The notes beneath the pieces are model-generated. The model did no database searches. It was not told the DNA's origin and saw only the letters and a program-made list of their open reading frames with translations. Source: Nilaparvata lugens (lineage: Eukaryota; Arthropoda; Insecta; Hemiptera; Delphacidae). From it: a DNA stretch of 64,000 nt. Location: the NCBI RefSeq assembly GCF_014356525.2, contig NC_052518.1, positions 5,375,162 through 5,439,161 on the forward strand, in the 5' to 3' direction. This document shows, piece by piece, positions 10,172 through 21,419 of the stretch. Position numbers and translations under genes: made by a program. Each line of letters begins with the position of its first letter. Positions within the stretch are counted from its first letter, which is position 1.

Positions 10172-10543
10172 TATAGTGAGGTCCACGTTATAATGGCAGT
10201 GAAGAAAGATAGCAGAAAAACGTTGCCGATCCTCTGTCTTGTCAATGCATTCTATAGACGGTAGCTGATACAGGTTCATTGATGTAATATTAACTGTTCA
10301 ATCTCGTTTAAAATAATCAATATTTTATATTTTAACAAGCAAGAAATTATATTTTTCAATAATTTTCAATAATAATGAAGATTAAATATATTGTTAATTA
10401 ATTATTAATTCTGCATTGTTAAAAGATGATCTGGCAACAGAGCAAAGCGAGAAAGAGATAGCGCTATTTGCTTTGTTGAATGATAGACAAGAATAGCAAT
10501 ATTATTGCAAATCAAACACTGCCATTATAACGTGGACCTTACG
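10172..10543. mobile_element. MITE family A, full copy
   Basis: It has the left TIR TAGTGAGGTCCACGTTATAA at 10174 and the right TIR ending GTGGACCTTACG at 10543, with typical halves (CGTTGCCGATCCTCTGTCTT; GATAGACAAGAATAGCAATA). Length is about 370 bp. Confidence 0.9.
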
Positions 10544-10561
10544 TTGTTGAATTCAGGTATA

Positions 10562-10830
10562 AATTAGATTAGATTAGAATTATCTTTATTAATGTATGCT
10601 ACAATATAAAAATACAGGCTTATAAACTTATTCAAATTGAATGACAGACTTGCTAATTATTTTACAAATTTTGCAATGTATGAAAAAAAGAATTAATCAA
10701 AATGTAAGATTGAATGCACTTTGAATAACGATAATATAATATTGTGATGTAACTACATAAATCGGCGGTGTTTCAACAAATAATTTGTGATTCTTTGAAA
10801 ATTATATGAAATAATATCCTTTCCATTAAC
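10562..10830 (-). mobile_element. Diverged retrotransposon 3' end, reverse orientation
   Basis: AGATTAGATTAGAATTATCT leads into ACAGGCTTATAAACTTATTC and CTACATAAATCGGCGG, paralleling 6678-6960 (CTACATAAATTGGCGG). No coding part remains. Confidence 0.5.
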
Positions 10831-10875
10831 TCATGACTGGGAGGTCGAGAGAGAGAAAGATAAAGAGAAAGTAAC

Positions 10876-11086
10876 GAAAATCCCAATTAAATGCTGTAAA
10901 TCACTCCGAAGACTTCTGCTACTGCAAATATTGACAACAAGGTAAACAGCTGGATGGAAATTCGATGAGCGCTACTATACAAAAATTATTTCCATTTAGC
11001 TGTTTACCCTGTTGTCAATATTTGCAGTAGCAGATGTCTTCAGGGTGATTTACTACATTTTATTGTGATTTTCGTTTAATAATAAT
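10876..11086. mobile_element. Hairpin MITE, about 210 bp
   Basis: The left arm AATCCCAATTAAATGCTGTA...TGCTACTGCAAATATTGACA pairs with the right arm TGTCAATATTTGCAGTAGCA...TTTACTACATTTTATTGTGA. The arms are about 90 bp. A fragment of the same family is at 3838-3898. Confidence 0.8.
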
Positions 11087-12084
11087 TATTCATTGATTAG
11101 CATTTGAACAAACGCAGCTTCCAATTTATTTCCATCAAAAGAGAAAGTAGTTTTAGCTCGATGATCCTTTTACTAGCAAATTGACTCTTAAAATGTAAAC
11201 TGTGGATTGACGTATACTGGAATAAATGGACTAATATAATATGATAAACAAACTTTAATTGCTGCGATGACTCTGTAATCCTAACTTTGCACCTGCAAAA
11301 GCAATTTTCCATTTGGATGCATTGTTATCAGTCTGATTGCAAACAAAAAGCATTACAACAAAGCTAAGGGCTGAATATAGCGAATTCAATAAACCATAAA
11401 TGACGCTATTTCGTTAATCCGCTGTAAATTGGTCTCTCGCACATTATCTCCGTATACAATACATGCTCCAATAATTGATGTGAAACTTTATTGGCAGGTT
11501 TGTTCTCTGCATTCACGCTGAGGGAAAAAGGGAAATGCTCTGAGAAAGTTCCCTTCTCGAGTCGAGAAATTCCCTTTCGAGCAACCCCAAACTTCTCTTC
11601 ACTCAACTCTTGTGTCCGGTGCTAAAAATAGATTTCTCAATTCAACATCAATAGTGTGTGTTTGTTTCCCCTTGCATTTAATACAATGAATGGAGCGTCT
11701 CCCTTCCCCCTCCCTTGCGTATAATACATCAACCCCACATATTGCGTAATGCTATTGAAACAGCAAGATGTTTCGAGTGAGTTTTGCTTGTCCTTTTCTT
11801 GGGTGACAACACATAAATATTTATCGAATCTCTCTCGAAGAAATACTTATTGAGAATCAATTGAAATAGTTACGACTGGACGTCACTATAGTAATCAAAT
11901 CATAAGTTTCCATCGAGGAAACGTGGAATTCGTCTTAATTGTAATTGCTTTTTGGGATATATTCTTTTATTTGAATAAAATTTCAAGATATATTTATTCA
12001 TTTCATCAGATTTACATTCCATGTCGCCTGTGGCTTTTGGGACTCCTATTATCAGCATAAATACTCTAAACACATATGCAATAC
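11087..12084. other. No gene recognised
   Basis: About 1 kb with two small minus-strand frames (71 and 66 codons) lacking domains or splice context. No repeat shared with the window is seen. Confidence 0.45.
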
Positions 12085-12960
12085 ACTAGCAGGTAAATTG
12101 TGCTCCGAAACTGAAAACTTGTCCTACAGAAATCTTGAAGAATTCAAAATAGGTCTATATCCTCGGTAAATTGAAAATCTATGTACAAAATTTCAAGCTA
12201 ATCAGTACAGTAGTTCAGACGTGATGATGCGTGAAATTCGTGAATTTTCTATCTTGTACAAGCTTATAAGCCAATTCTTTCCTTGATTATGTTATAAAGT
12301 AGCAGGTAACCCGTCCGCAAGGTTCTAAATAAAACTTGACCAACTGAAAACTTCTACTGAAATCTTGAAGATTTAAAATATGCCTATAACTATCCTCGGT
12401 AAATTAAGAATCTATATACAAAATTTTAAGCCAATCAGTCCAGTAGTTCAGACGTGATGATGCGTGAAATTTCTATCCGGTTCATGTCTAAGCCAATTCT
12501 TTCCTTTATTATAGATAACTTTACATGAGATCTTATCTTATTTTCTATTGAAACTTTTCTCAACTCTTACTGAATCTATACTGAACATTGTCTATAACTA
12601 TCCTCGGTAAATTAAGAATCTATATACAAAATTTTAAGCCAATCAGTCAGACGTGATGATGCGTGAAATTCCTATCCGGTTCATGTCTAAGCCAATTCTT
12701 TCCTCAATTATAGATAACTTTACAGGTGATTTTATCTTATTTTCTATTGAAACTTTTCTCAACTCTTACTGAATCTATACTGAACATTGTCTATAACTAT
12801 CCTCGGTAAATTAAGAATCTATATACAAAATTTTAAGCCAATCAGTCAGACGTGATGATGCGTGAAATTCCTATCCGGTTCATGTCTAAGCCAATTCTTT
12901 CCTTAATTATAGATAACTTTACATGTGATTTTATCTTATTTTCTATTGCAACTTTTCTCA
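12085..12960 (+). repeat. Family G units, partly in tandem
   Basis: Two family G units start at 12085 and 12299. The block CCTCGGTAAATTAAGAATCT recurs at 12394, 12602 and 12801, so a unit of about 200 bp is tandemly repeated; the last two copies are nearly identical, including TTCTATCCGGTTCATGTCTA-like text. This is amplification of the 3' part of a G element. Confidence 0.8.
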
Positions 12961-13389
12961 ACTCTCACTGAATCTATATTGTCACACCTACAGTGCAATT
13001 TATAGATCTGTCTTCACTGGTAGCTTTGTCATATCTCATATTAGTGGTATCATATCACTGATTGATGGATTAGTAGGAGAGGGTCGTATATTACCTGGCC
13101 GACGCCTTGTCTATTATCCAGGAGGGCTTCAGAGTATTGTCTGTTATATCAGTCATAGCTCCTATGACAATATATTCAAAGGGTGAATCTATATTCTGGA
13201 TGCTAAAGGCATTGTGTAAGTTGGCTTAATAATGTTTCCAATTAATGTTCCTTGGTACTAAACACATAGAGTGGGTACTGATTGATAGCAGAATGTATGA
13301 AAGGAATTATCCTTCAATCAAATTAAAATTACAACAATCTATTTTCGAAGCATTATTGAATTAGATTACAATATTGATAATTGAACGTT
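12961..13389. other. No feature recognised
   Basis: Spacer between the family G tandem units and the 165-bp array. It has a slightly more GC-rich part near 13090-13140, with no convincing coding frame. Confidence 0.45.
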
Positions 13390-14560
13390 CTCAGCTTGAG
13401 TTTGTTGTTTTGATTTTTGTTTCTATGAGGAACTCGAATCTGTAAACGGATTAGCAAAATTCTCTTCCGTTCAGGAGATATGTCCTCTTGAATATATTGA
13501 AAAACGTGAATTGGTCAGTACATTATTTTTCTCATTTTTTCGGGAGAAATAAAATCATTATCAATTCTGCCTTCTTATACTCCTTGATGTAAGGAACTCG
13601 AATCTGCAAACGGATTAGCAAAATTCTCTTCCGTTCAGGAGATATGACCTCTTGAATATATTGAAAAACGCAATTGGTCAGTACATTACTTTTCTCATTT
13701 TTCAGAAGGAATAAAATCATCATCATCATCTGCCTTCTCATGCTCCTTGATGTAAGGAACTCGAATCTGCAAACGGATTAGCAAAATTCTCTTCCGTTCA
13801 GGAGATATGACCTCTTGAATAATTTATATTGAAAAACGTAAATTGGTCAGTACATTATTTTTCTCATTTTTTCGGAAGAATAAAATCGTTATCAACTCTG
13901 GCTTCTTATGCTCCTTGATGTGAGGAACTCGAATCTGCAAACGGATTATCAAAATTCTCTCCCGTTCAGGAGATATGACCTCTTGAATATATTGAAAATC
14001 GCGAATTGGTCATTAAATTATTTCTCTCATTTGTTCGGGAGAAATATAATCATTATCAACTCTGCCTTCTTATGCTCCTTGATGTAAGGAACTCGAATCT
14101 GCAAACGGATTATAAAAATTTTCTTCCGTTCAGGAGATATGACTAGTTGAATATATTGAAAAACGCAAATTGGTCAGTACATCATTTCTCTTTTGTTCGG
14201 GAGAAATAAAATCATTATCAACTCTGCCTTCCTATGCTTCTTGATGCGAGGAACTCGAATCTGTAAACACATTTGATAAAATCTGACCCATTCAGGTGAT
14301 ATGACTATCTGAATATTTTGGAAAACGCAGGATGGATGCTGGTTCATGATTCTTCTCATTTTTTTTGTGAAAAATAGAAATCGCTCATCCTTCGTGATCT
14401 TATGATCCTCGATGCGAGGAACTCGAATCTGCAAACGGATTAGCGAAATTCTCTCCCGTTCAGGAGATATGACCACTTTATTATATTTAGAAAGGCAAAT
14501 TGGTCAGTACATTATTTATCTCATTTTTCGGGAGAAACAACCTCATTATCAACTCTGCCT
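13390..14560 (+). repeat. Tandem array, unit about 165 bp, seven copies
   Basis: The landmark AACTCGAATCTG begins at about 13431, 13595, 13758, 13926, 14092, 14252 and 14420, giving spacings of 160-168 bp. Each unit holds CCGTTCAGGAGATATGAC and ends in a TTGGTCAGTACATTATTT-type segment before a GCTCCTTGATG block. Units differ at several percent of sites. The open frames here on both strands are repeat translations and not genes. Confidence 0.93.
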
Positions 14561-14939
14561 TTTTAGTACCCTTGATGATATTGGCTCTCAGAGAATGCTA
14601 ATTTCGATAATATTGAAGGAGGGTAGGTATTGTACTGTATTTACAACCAATGTTTGATTGAAGAACGAATTCACGCCAAGTACTCAACACTTGAATCAAT
14701 TGATTGGAATGATTGGCTAGAATCAACAAGACTGATTGATTCTGATTGAGATCGCTAAGTAACCAATTGTACTTAGTACTTAGCTTGAGTTATTTGCTTC
14801 GTTCTTGAACATTGACAAGAGCTTGTTAGTAGATTAGAATTAGCACATCATTTTAGAAAAAAACCGAAGCTGAATGAGTCCATACGTTACTGACCAATAC
14901 ATGTCGAATTTTTAAAACCTTTTGAAAACTCAAAATTTA
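14561..14939. other. No feature recognised
   Basis: AT-rich sequence following the tandem array; it contains small TTGATTCTGATTGA-like redundancies but no gene. Confidence 0.45.
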
Positions 14940-15252
14940 TTTCTCAAAAAACATACACAATAATAATAATTTTATTTGTGTGTAAGTTCCACTAATCTTT
15001 GTTCTTATTTTGGTTTAATTTCTTAGTTTATATTGAATAAATATATTACTGCAACTTAGGTCTACGCACAGTTTTTACCTTGTAGGCTACTCCTTAAACA
15101 TAGATGGACATAAAAAAAATATACTGCAGTTTTGGGATCATTTTATATATTTAATAGTATTTTTCTTGTATTATTTTTAGATGTTATAATATTAGATTAT
15201 TATAATTGTGTATGTTTTTTGAGAAATAAATTTGAATTTGAATTTGAAAACT
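14940..15252. mobile_element. Two retrotransposon 3' tails, probably tail to tail
   Basis: The left edge carries ACAATAATAATAATTTTATTTG, the complement of a LINE tail. The right edge ends AAATAAATTTGAATTTGAATTTG, a plus-strand (GAATTT)n tail as at 1290. The inner part has no coding remains I can identify. Confidence 0.4.
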
Positions 15253-15872
15253 TGTTTACTTGTGTCACTCTATAGATCTTGTTTTAAACAATCAGATTAA
15301 TGCATTTAGGAGTGGATAAGACTTGAAAGAGCAATTTTCTCTATAAACATTATTCATCCTAGGATTTGTAGGCTATACAATGATAATTTAAAACTGCTCA
15401 AAGCATTATTCGTGGTTGATTAAAAAGCACCTATGTTCCTCATGGAGTTCTTCCTGAAAATACGTATTCGGCTCTCGATAAACAGAAAGTTTATTTTTCG
15501 AGTTTCAGCCAGCTGGACATTATTTAAGTGAAGAAATTATTATTTTTATCAATATTTCAGTGGGCTATATTATTTTCGGATATTGCTGGACCTGGTCCAA
15601 ATACTTTTTATTCCTTCAGAACACGTTTCCTTCGTTCGTAGTTTGTTTACTCGTGAAAGATTCTCTTCAGGAGTCTGAGAAATGTCAATTTTGTGTATGG
15701 AATTTCCCGGTATGATATGAAAACAATGAATTAAATTTAATATTTTTGAATGATATGACATAGTCATCAATAGAATGATAGATAGGTAAAAAATCAACAC
15801 AAAATACAATTTGTTCTCTTGTTATGGATCAACAAGAGCAACAGCTTTGCTGTTGCGATATTCCTGGACTGT
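15253..15872. other. No gene recognised
   Basis: About 620 bp of AT-rich sequence; the minus frame at 15570-15809 has no recognisable features. Confidence 0.45.
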
Positions 15873-15886
15873 TTTAAGGTGTGATC

Positions 15887-16382
15887 ACATTGGATGCGTA
15901 AACTCTATAAAACAGTAATCAGGCCAGTAGTTACATATGGCAGCGAAGCATGGACATTCACTGTAGCCGATATATCCGCACTTAGAGTCTTTGAAAGGAA
16001 AATCATCCGAAGAATTTTTGGACCAGTTCGGCAAGATGAAACATGGAGAATAAGAAGCAACAGAGAGATAAACAATATCCTCCAAAACCAGGACATAGTT
16101 CGTTTCATCAAATCACGAAGAATCAGCTGGCTGGGACACGTCTGGAGAATGGAGCAGAACAGACTCCAGAGACAACTGCTTGAGGGCGAAATTTTCCAAG
16201 TAAGAAGAAGAGGGAGACCCAGGAGAAGGTGGCTGCAGGATGTCGAAGGAGATCTGATAGAATGGGGATTCGTGGATGGAGAAGGATGGCGAATGACCGG
16301 AACGAGTGGAGGCGAGTGACGGAGGAAGCCAAGGCCCACCCAGGGCTGTAGTGCTAAGAAACAACAACAACATTGGATGCGT
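15887..16382 (+). mobile_element. LINE insertion with perfect 13-bp target-site duplication
   Basis: ACATTGGATGCGT occurs at 15887-15899 immediately before the LINE and again at 16370-16382 immediately after its AAGAAACAACAACAA tail. This fixes the exact ends of the 5'-truncated insertion (15900-16369). The duplicated bases belong to the left arm of the hairpin element at 15873-16594. Confidence 0.9.
15894..16351 (+). pseudogene. RTE-like non-LTR retrotransposon, C-terminal RT fragment with one frameshift
   Basis: The frame from 15894 reads LYKTVIRPVVTYGSEAWT, then ERKIIRRIFGP, ISWLGHVWRM and RRRGRPRRRWLQDV, signatures I know from the C-terminal end of RTE-type and related endonuclease-reverse transcriptases. 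After about 16290 the original frame hits a stop at 16317-16319. In another frame from 16292, NDRNEWRRVTEEAKAHPGL with a stop at 16349-16351 is the usual end of the family. A single-base indel near 16285-16292 therefore broke it. Only the last ~150 codons are present (5' truncation). Confidence 0.88.
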
Positions 16383-16639
16383 TGTTTTTATGCATGACCA
16401 AGCGCGCAGATCAAAAAAATCTGGAAAGAGGAATAGGAACACTCACACTAAACGCGTGCACTTGCTGGTTGCGTTCAGTGTGATATCTATATCTATATCA
16501 TCACAACTTGTTCCAATGGAACTTTTTCCAGATTTTTTTCGGCTAATGCATGATCTGACGTCCACTTGCATCAATGTGAACGCACCCTTGCATTTTTTCA
16601 CAGATACGTCATTCAATTTTAAATTCAATCCTAAATTCT

Positions 16640-16845
16640 AAATTCCTAGTTTATAAATATTTTGGACTCAAAATTGGACAAAAAACGTGTAGTGTAAACA
16701 TAACCTATTTTTGGACAATTTCTATCTAAATTTGGGAAAGGAACAGTTTCGGGCTTTAAGCCTGTTGTTCCTTTCCCAATCATTCATAGTTGAGAATGAT
16801 TGTATCTATTAATGTATAAATAAATAAAATAAAATAAAAATTGTA
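16640..16845 (+). mobile_element. Retrotransposon 3' end with A-rich tail
   Basis: GGGCTTTAAGCCTGTTGTTC, a GAATGATT stem-loop and a terminal AAATAAATAAAATAAAATAA tail indicate a LINE or SINE 3' end on the plus strand. No coding part is left. Confidence 0.5.
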
Positions 16846-16952
16846 CAAAGTTGCGATATCCTTTTACGTTTATTCGGATTGATGAAACTGAATCAGATTT
16901 CATCGCTGTGTGGAGAAGTTAGTTTCATGGTTTGGATGATATTTTCCAATCA

Positions 16953-16980
<28 letters not shown>
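16953..16980. repeat. (AC)14 microsatellite
   Basis: An uninterrupted run of 14 AC dinucleotides following TTTTCCAATCA. Confidence 0.97.
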
Positions 16981-16983
<3 letters not shown>

Positions 16984-17177
16984 TGCCATCAAAATTATTG
17001 AAAGCATTTTTGAATAATGAAATTATTGAAGGCATTTATTTAAACCACCAAATTTTGGATCTTTCATATTCATAATACACGTGAAACGTGAAGGTTTAAA
17101 TATTGTTCGAAGGTTTGAGAAAAGATGAGTTGCAAATCGTGAGCATTAAATTTGATTAAAGTATTTAGCAACCCGTC

Positions 17178-17380
17178 GGCCGGGTTGGTCTAGTGGTAGG
17201 GAGCGTTACAAACTTCGGTCTGCTAGTCATTCGAGGGTTCGAATCTCGCCGATGGCACGGACGTTTGATCATATCATCAATTCACCAACGCACTTTCCAC
17301 ATTATCCACGTGCATTACCCACGCTCAAGCGAAACTCTCATGTGGGAAATAAAACTCTTCCGCAATGAAAAAGCATTGAT
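17178..17380 (+). mobile_element. tRNA-derived SINE
   Basis: The head contains an A box (TGGTCTAGTGG, 17186-17196) and a B box (GGTTCGAATCT, 17236-17246), the internal RNA polymerase III promoter, about 50 bp apart as in a tRNA. The stem cannot close as a functional tRNA with a clear anticodon arm, and non-tRNA sequence follows (CACGGACGTTTGATCATATC), so it is a SINE and not a tRNA gene. The 3' boundary is approximate. Confidence 0.75.
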
Positions 17381-17899
17381 CTCACTTGAACGATTCAATC
17401 AATTTCTCACCATTCAAAGATTTTCGGGAAGAGCAGCTTTCAAATTTTATCCTTTTTTGTAATTTTAGTACAAATTGTTATCTTTCAACTGATAGAGTTC
17501 TATATTCATGACCATTCCCGCATTTTTCTTGTTAAAAATAGCGGGTTTTATATTTAAGTACTGTAATAAACAGAAACTATTAGTTTGGAACCATGACTCG
17601 TAACTTTAACGATTATAAACAACTTAATTAATAAGATATTGGAAATAATAGTTTAATTTAACGGCTGTGGAGTGTTAACACACGTGTTAATCTCAAGTAC
17701 AAAATGTAGTTCTTGTGATTTTATTGAGAGTTTTCTCTAAACAAATAATTAATCAAGCCCGTGTCCAGCTATCTCATTATTAGTCCAAGTGGAGGAATAA
17801 ATAAACAAACGTTCAGCACGAGCTTAACAAGTTTCTGGAGAGCGAGTAAGATTTCGTCAGCGCAGAAAAAATGCAAATAAAGTGTGATTGTCGATCTCA
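17381..17899. other. No gene recognised
   Basis: AT-rich spacer between the SINE and a less repetitive block. Confidence 0.4.
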
Positions 17900-18360
17900 A
17901 ATGAAAGCCAAACTTGTTTGTCTTTCCCTCAGTAGGCTAACAAGCTTGGTGATCGTGCCTCCTCAATTAGATCGCCCATACATGATGTCATGGGTTTGGG
18001 GTTTGGGGTGGTAGAAAACTAGACAACTTGAAAACGTCTGGTGACGACAGGGGAAAAAGGGGAAATTGCCCTCCAGTTGGCAAGCCTGCGCGTCTGCATT
18101 TGTGCGCATCTCTCACCCCAATCGGTTTTAAGAGTCAGTGTTATCCTGGAAAGTAAACAGTTCTGTCCATGACTTTGTGCTAATCAGGTGGCCTCTCAAC
18201 ACTCAGTCCTCAGGGCGATTGATTCCCGCCACACCGCCACATTTTCTCTCAACATTGTGACAACTCCAAGCATGTGCCAAGGAATCTCTACTACTCGTGG
18301 TCTACTTGTGCAAAACTTTGAAAACCTCTCCACGCTCAGCTGATTTGCAGATCTTGTAAG
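17900..18360 (+). other. Less repetitive, GC-richer block with a strong donor site; possible 5' untranslated exon
   Basis: Base composition is visibly richer in G and C (for example CAGTTGGCAAGCCTGCGCGT) and no repeat shared with the window is seen. CTTGTAAGTT at 18353-18362 is close to a consensus splice donor, with GT at 18356. No long frame exists, so a non-coding first exon or conserved regulatory block is possible. This is inference only. Confidence 0.3.
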
Positions 18361-19767
18361 TTATTTTAAATTTTACTCTCTCTATCCTCATGTTAATCAA
18401 TATACTCTCAAATTCCTTCCCACTAACCCAGAAACATTTTATCAACAGTTGTACCTTGTTTTAAAATAATTTTCCAGGGTTATTTCACGTTCACATGAAA
18501 GCGCGCGGTGTTATATAAACATCTCCGCAGAGTTTCAATGATATAACGGTTACAAAATTTAATCTATATCATCTTGACAATGTTCTCAAACCACCCTAGA
18601 CATAATTAACTTGTTCTTAGCAAAATGTTTTGAAAAAAACATCACATTACGATGTGAGATTTTGAAGAGCGTAGTTCTTGAAGTTTGCGATAACTGTGAC
18701 AAATAATGTTTTGAATGTTTTGTGAATCAAGTCATGAATTAGGAATAAATTGAATCAGTATATGATTAGAATACTTTATTATTTTTGTTTTCAATTGCCA
18801 TTAATGTTATGACACAATTTGGCAACATGAATGGAAACGAGAACAAGTAGCCTACATTGAGAGCGTGGATTTGGAAATTCGAACACATTTCTCCATCTTA
18901 CAACTATAAATTATTTGAAAAATCGGTCAGAATGCTTCAATATTGTATTGTTACAGTAAATCTTCGAGTTCATTTTCATTTCTTGCTGAAAAATCTTTGT
19001 TATCGTATATCATCTCCGAAAATATAAAACGATATTGTTTCTCTTTTCACTATTATTGAAAATGAAATCTTCGAATGTTTACAATCTTAGAAGTTTTTCA
19101 TCTTTTTGAAATCCTTCAATCTGCAACAAAAATTAAGTGAAATGATAAGATACGAGACAATTTTTATTCCAACTGAGTTTGAACACAGCACGTGGCTTCA
19201 CTTTTAGGCTATGAAGTCTCCTCTCATTTTATCCAACTCTCTTGTAATAATTCCTATCCTTTTTTCTCTTGAAACTTCTTCGGAAATTTCCCAAGATTTA
19301 CTTGCATGACTTGTGTGATTCTAGTATTTGATCCAATCTTATTGATCTTCGATTATATTGTTTTATAAATTTCTTTTTTTAAGATTTTAGCCAAAGTAAC
19401 TCAAACCTCAATCTCTCTGGATGCAATATCGTAGAAATCGAACTCTTCTTATGAATGATGATATTAAATTTAATCTGACTTGCTTAAGTTGGAGGAATGC
19501 TTTGGACAGATCAAAAACGGCTAAGGCTTTCTTGCAACAGATTCATTACTTATGACATAAACCTTCAAGATGTATGACTTTATAATATTTTAACCACTTC
19601 TTTTTTATCCGAGATTTACGAATATGTTCAAGAAAGCAATAATTTATATTATTGACCATCAAGTAAACAATAATTCATTGTATTTAAGAGCTTTTAGATT
19701 ATTTTGACACATGGAATAGAGAGCAGATTCTAAAGCATCAAAGAGGCATAATTATTGTTTTCGGAAA
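18361..19767. other. Long AT-rich stretch, no gene recognised
   Basis: About 1.4 kb without recognisable repeats or exon-like frames. It would fit intronic sequence if the donor at 18356 is real. Confidence 0.4.
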
Positions 19768-19997
19768 ATGTTTTAACAATGTAGAAATATAATTAAGTGA
19801 TAAAATATTTAATCTTGATCATGTAAGTTTATTATTTAATCATTGAAAATATATTTTCTTGAGGAATAAAATATAATTGATCATTTAAAACATGAATGGA
19901 CAGTTACTATTAGTTATCCTCTATAGATGGAAGTGGCAAGGCAACACTGTTCTCCTATCTTTCTCCATGACATAAAAACGTGGACCGCATTATACAC
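19768..19997. mobile_element. MITE family A, truncated and decayed copy
   Basis: TTAACAATGTAGAAATATAA, a CTCTATAGATGGAAGTGGCAAGG block and ACATAAAAACGTGGACCGCA correspond to the right half of family A, read with substitutions. The left half is missing. Confidence 0.7.
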
Positions 19998-20229
19998 AAT
20001 GGTCAACCGCTACAATGTTATTTTTCGATTATAGGCTACTCTTTATAGGTCACCTTTGCAAATTCATATCGTTGTTACTGACTAACTTATAATGGCATTA
20101 CTTCATGCTTTTAATTTGGAACTGGAAGAGCGCTCCGGCTTTTTAAGCCTTCTTATTCTCTTGATTGAGCTCTTGCAATAACGATTATATTCATCCACAC
20201 CGGGCCAGTTAAGTTCAAAACCATCAGTT

Positions 20230-20600
20230 TCCAAATATAATTAAATCAAAATCATTTATTGTCATTACAAAAAAATTGTATAACAACCTCAAATACAATA
20301 TTAGACAGTGTTCGTTTCAAAATGCATAAACTCAAAGTATCAAGTGGGAGTGTAAATGCAAATCACTCAAGAGGATACGGAGTATAAGTATAGTTTGAAT
20401 AAACATTCTGTTTTTCTATGGTAAGTGGTAATCTGCTGATAAGTCTTAGGAAGATCTTCTCAATTCAATCTGATATGATCTCAAATCACTAATAAGACAA
20501 ATTACGAATATCCACGGTCTTGTGTGAAGCAAATAACTCGACTTGGCTGGCAATATCAAATAGATGAATAGATAAAAATGTAAAGTTGTGAAGAATATAA
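20230..20600 (-). mobile_element. Probable retrotransposon 3' end, reverse orientation
   Basis: AAATCAAAATCATTTATTGT is the complement of an ACAATAAATGATTTTGATTT tail, a common LINE 3' signature; the rest has no coding traces. Its 5' limit is uncertain. Confidence 0.4.
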
Positions 20601-20656
20601 AATATAAATACAAAATATTAGTAATAACTCTTTAGCGAATGTTTCTAAAGTGAGTG

Positions 20657-20662
20657 TTTATT
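20657..20662 (-). promoter_or_regulatory. AATAAA polyadenylation signal, minus strand
   Basis: On the minus strand AATAAA lies about 100 bp after the TAG/TAA-terminated acidic frame at 20760, an appropriate distance for a 3' UTR. Confidence 0.4.
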
Positions 20663-20759
20663 TCAATTACTATAACAAACTCAACTCTTTAGGACAGCTG
20701 ATAATATTATAAATACAACATATGCTTAACACTACATCTTCCATTCTTTACAGTTTCAT

Positions 20760-21419
20760 CTAAGTTTGAAATCGTAACTGTCTAAGCTTTCTGTGGCAGT
20801 TGCTTGGCATATCTTGAGCATGTTGTTCATCTCCATATTTGATTCTATTTGAATTTTCTTCGACCACAGACTGCTTGAAACTCTGAGCTTCATTATTTTC
20901 ATTTTTGTGGTTACAGCCACTTTTGTTGTCAACGGATCCTCTTCTATCACCGCTTCTATTGGACACTGGTGACTCATTTTGAAGCTCTAATTTGACTCCT
21001 TTTTGGGCGATCACGTCAACTTTCTGTCCGATGTTTTCGACTTGCTTCTGAATCAACATGATTTGTTCGTTTTGCAGCTTCACATATCGACATAAATCTT
21101 CAAAAGACACTGCATTTCTTTTACTCGAGTTTTCACAAGAACACTTAGGGAAACAATCCAATAATGAATCACTTTCATCGACTTCCTTTCTAAAACGTTG
21201 ACTAGCATTTTTACCTCTCTTATATTTTACTAAATCACAGTGACTCTCTTCAATATTACAGTCATTTAGCTCATATTCAGGACAGGAACAAGGATTTCTG
21301 TTTCCTCCTTTACTTGAGCATGAGCCGTCATAGCCATGTCTCCTCAATCTTTCACCATGATGGTAACCCTTCTCAAGAATCAAGTCCTCACTCTCATATC
21401 GATTCCTGTACGGAACCTC
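20760..21419 (-). CDS. Acidic coiled-coil-like reading frame, probable terminal exon or gene remnant
   Basis: The frame is open from 21419 to its stop at 20760 (about 219 residues; the longest open frame in the window). It contains a Cys-rich part (NRNPCSCPEYELNDCN, then CFPKCSCENSS) and a heptad-like helix, FEDLCRYVKLQNEQIMLIQK, followed by a polar tail. The helix resembles in style the oligomerising coiled coil of STIL/Ana2 centriole factors, but I cannot confirm this. An AATAAA follows. The upstream side runs directly into a gypsy fragment in another frame, so the 5' end is unresolved. It may be a host exon or pseudogene. Confidence 0.45.
   Translation of the reverse strand, partial: EVPYRNRYESEDLILEKGYHHGERLRRHGYDGSCSSKGGNRNPCSCPEYELNDCNIEESHCDLVKYKRGKNASQRFRKEVDESDSLLDCFPKCSCENSSKRNAVSFEDLCRYVKLQNEQIMLIQKQVENIGQKVDVIAQKGVKLELQNESPVSNRSGDRRGSVDNKSGCNHKNENNEAQSFKQSVVEENSNRIKYGDEQHAQDMPSNCHRKLRQLRFQT

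Larger units (their letters stand above)
15873..16594. mobile_element. Hairpin element carrying a LINE insertion in its left arm
   Basis: With the LINE removed, the left end reads AAGGTGTGATCACATTGGATGCG and continues to AAAAAAATCTGGAAAGAG. The complement of the right end reads AAGGGTGCGTTCACATTGATG and continues to AAAAAAATCTGGA. The pairing shows a hairpin element of about 235 bp before the insertion. The start resembles the AAGGTGCGTAC ends of family B, so it may be a distant relative. Confidence 0.7.

Noticed and set aside
13532..14657. Several frames on both strands between 13.5 and 14.7 kb
   Set aside because: They are translations of the 165-bp tandem repeat.
15905..16442. Minus-strand and alternative frames opposite the LINE fragment
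   Set aside because: They are shadows of the RTE-like reading frame on the plus strand.
17178..17262. A functional tRNA gene
   Set aside because: A and B boxes are present, but the acceptor and anticodon stems do not close convincingly and SINE body sequence follows directly.
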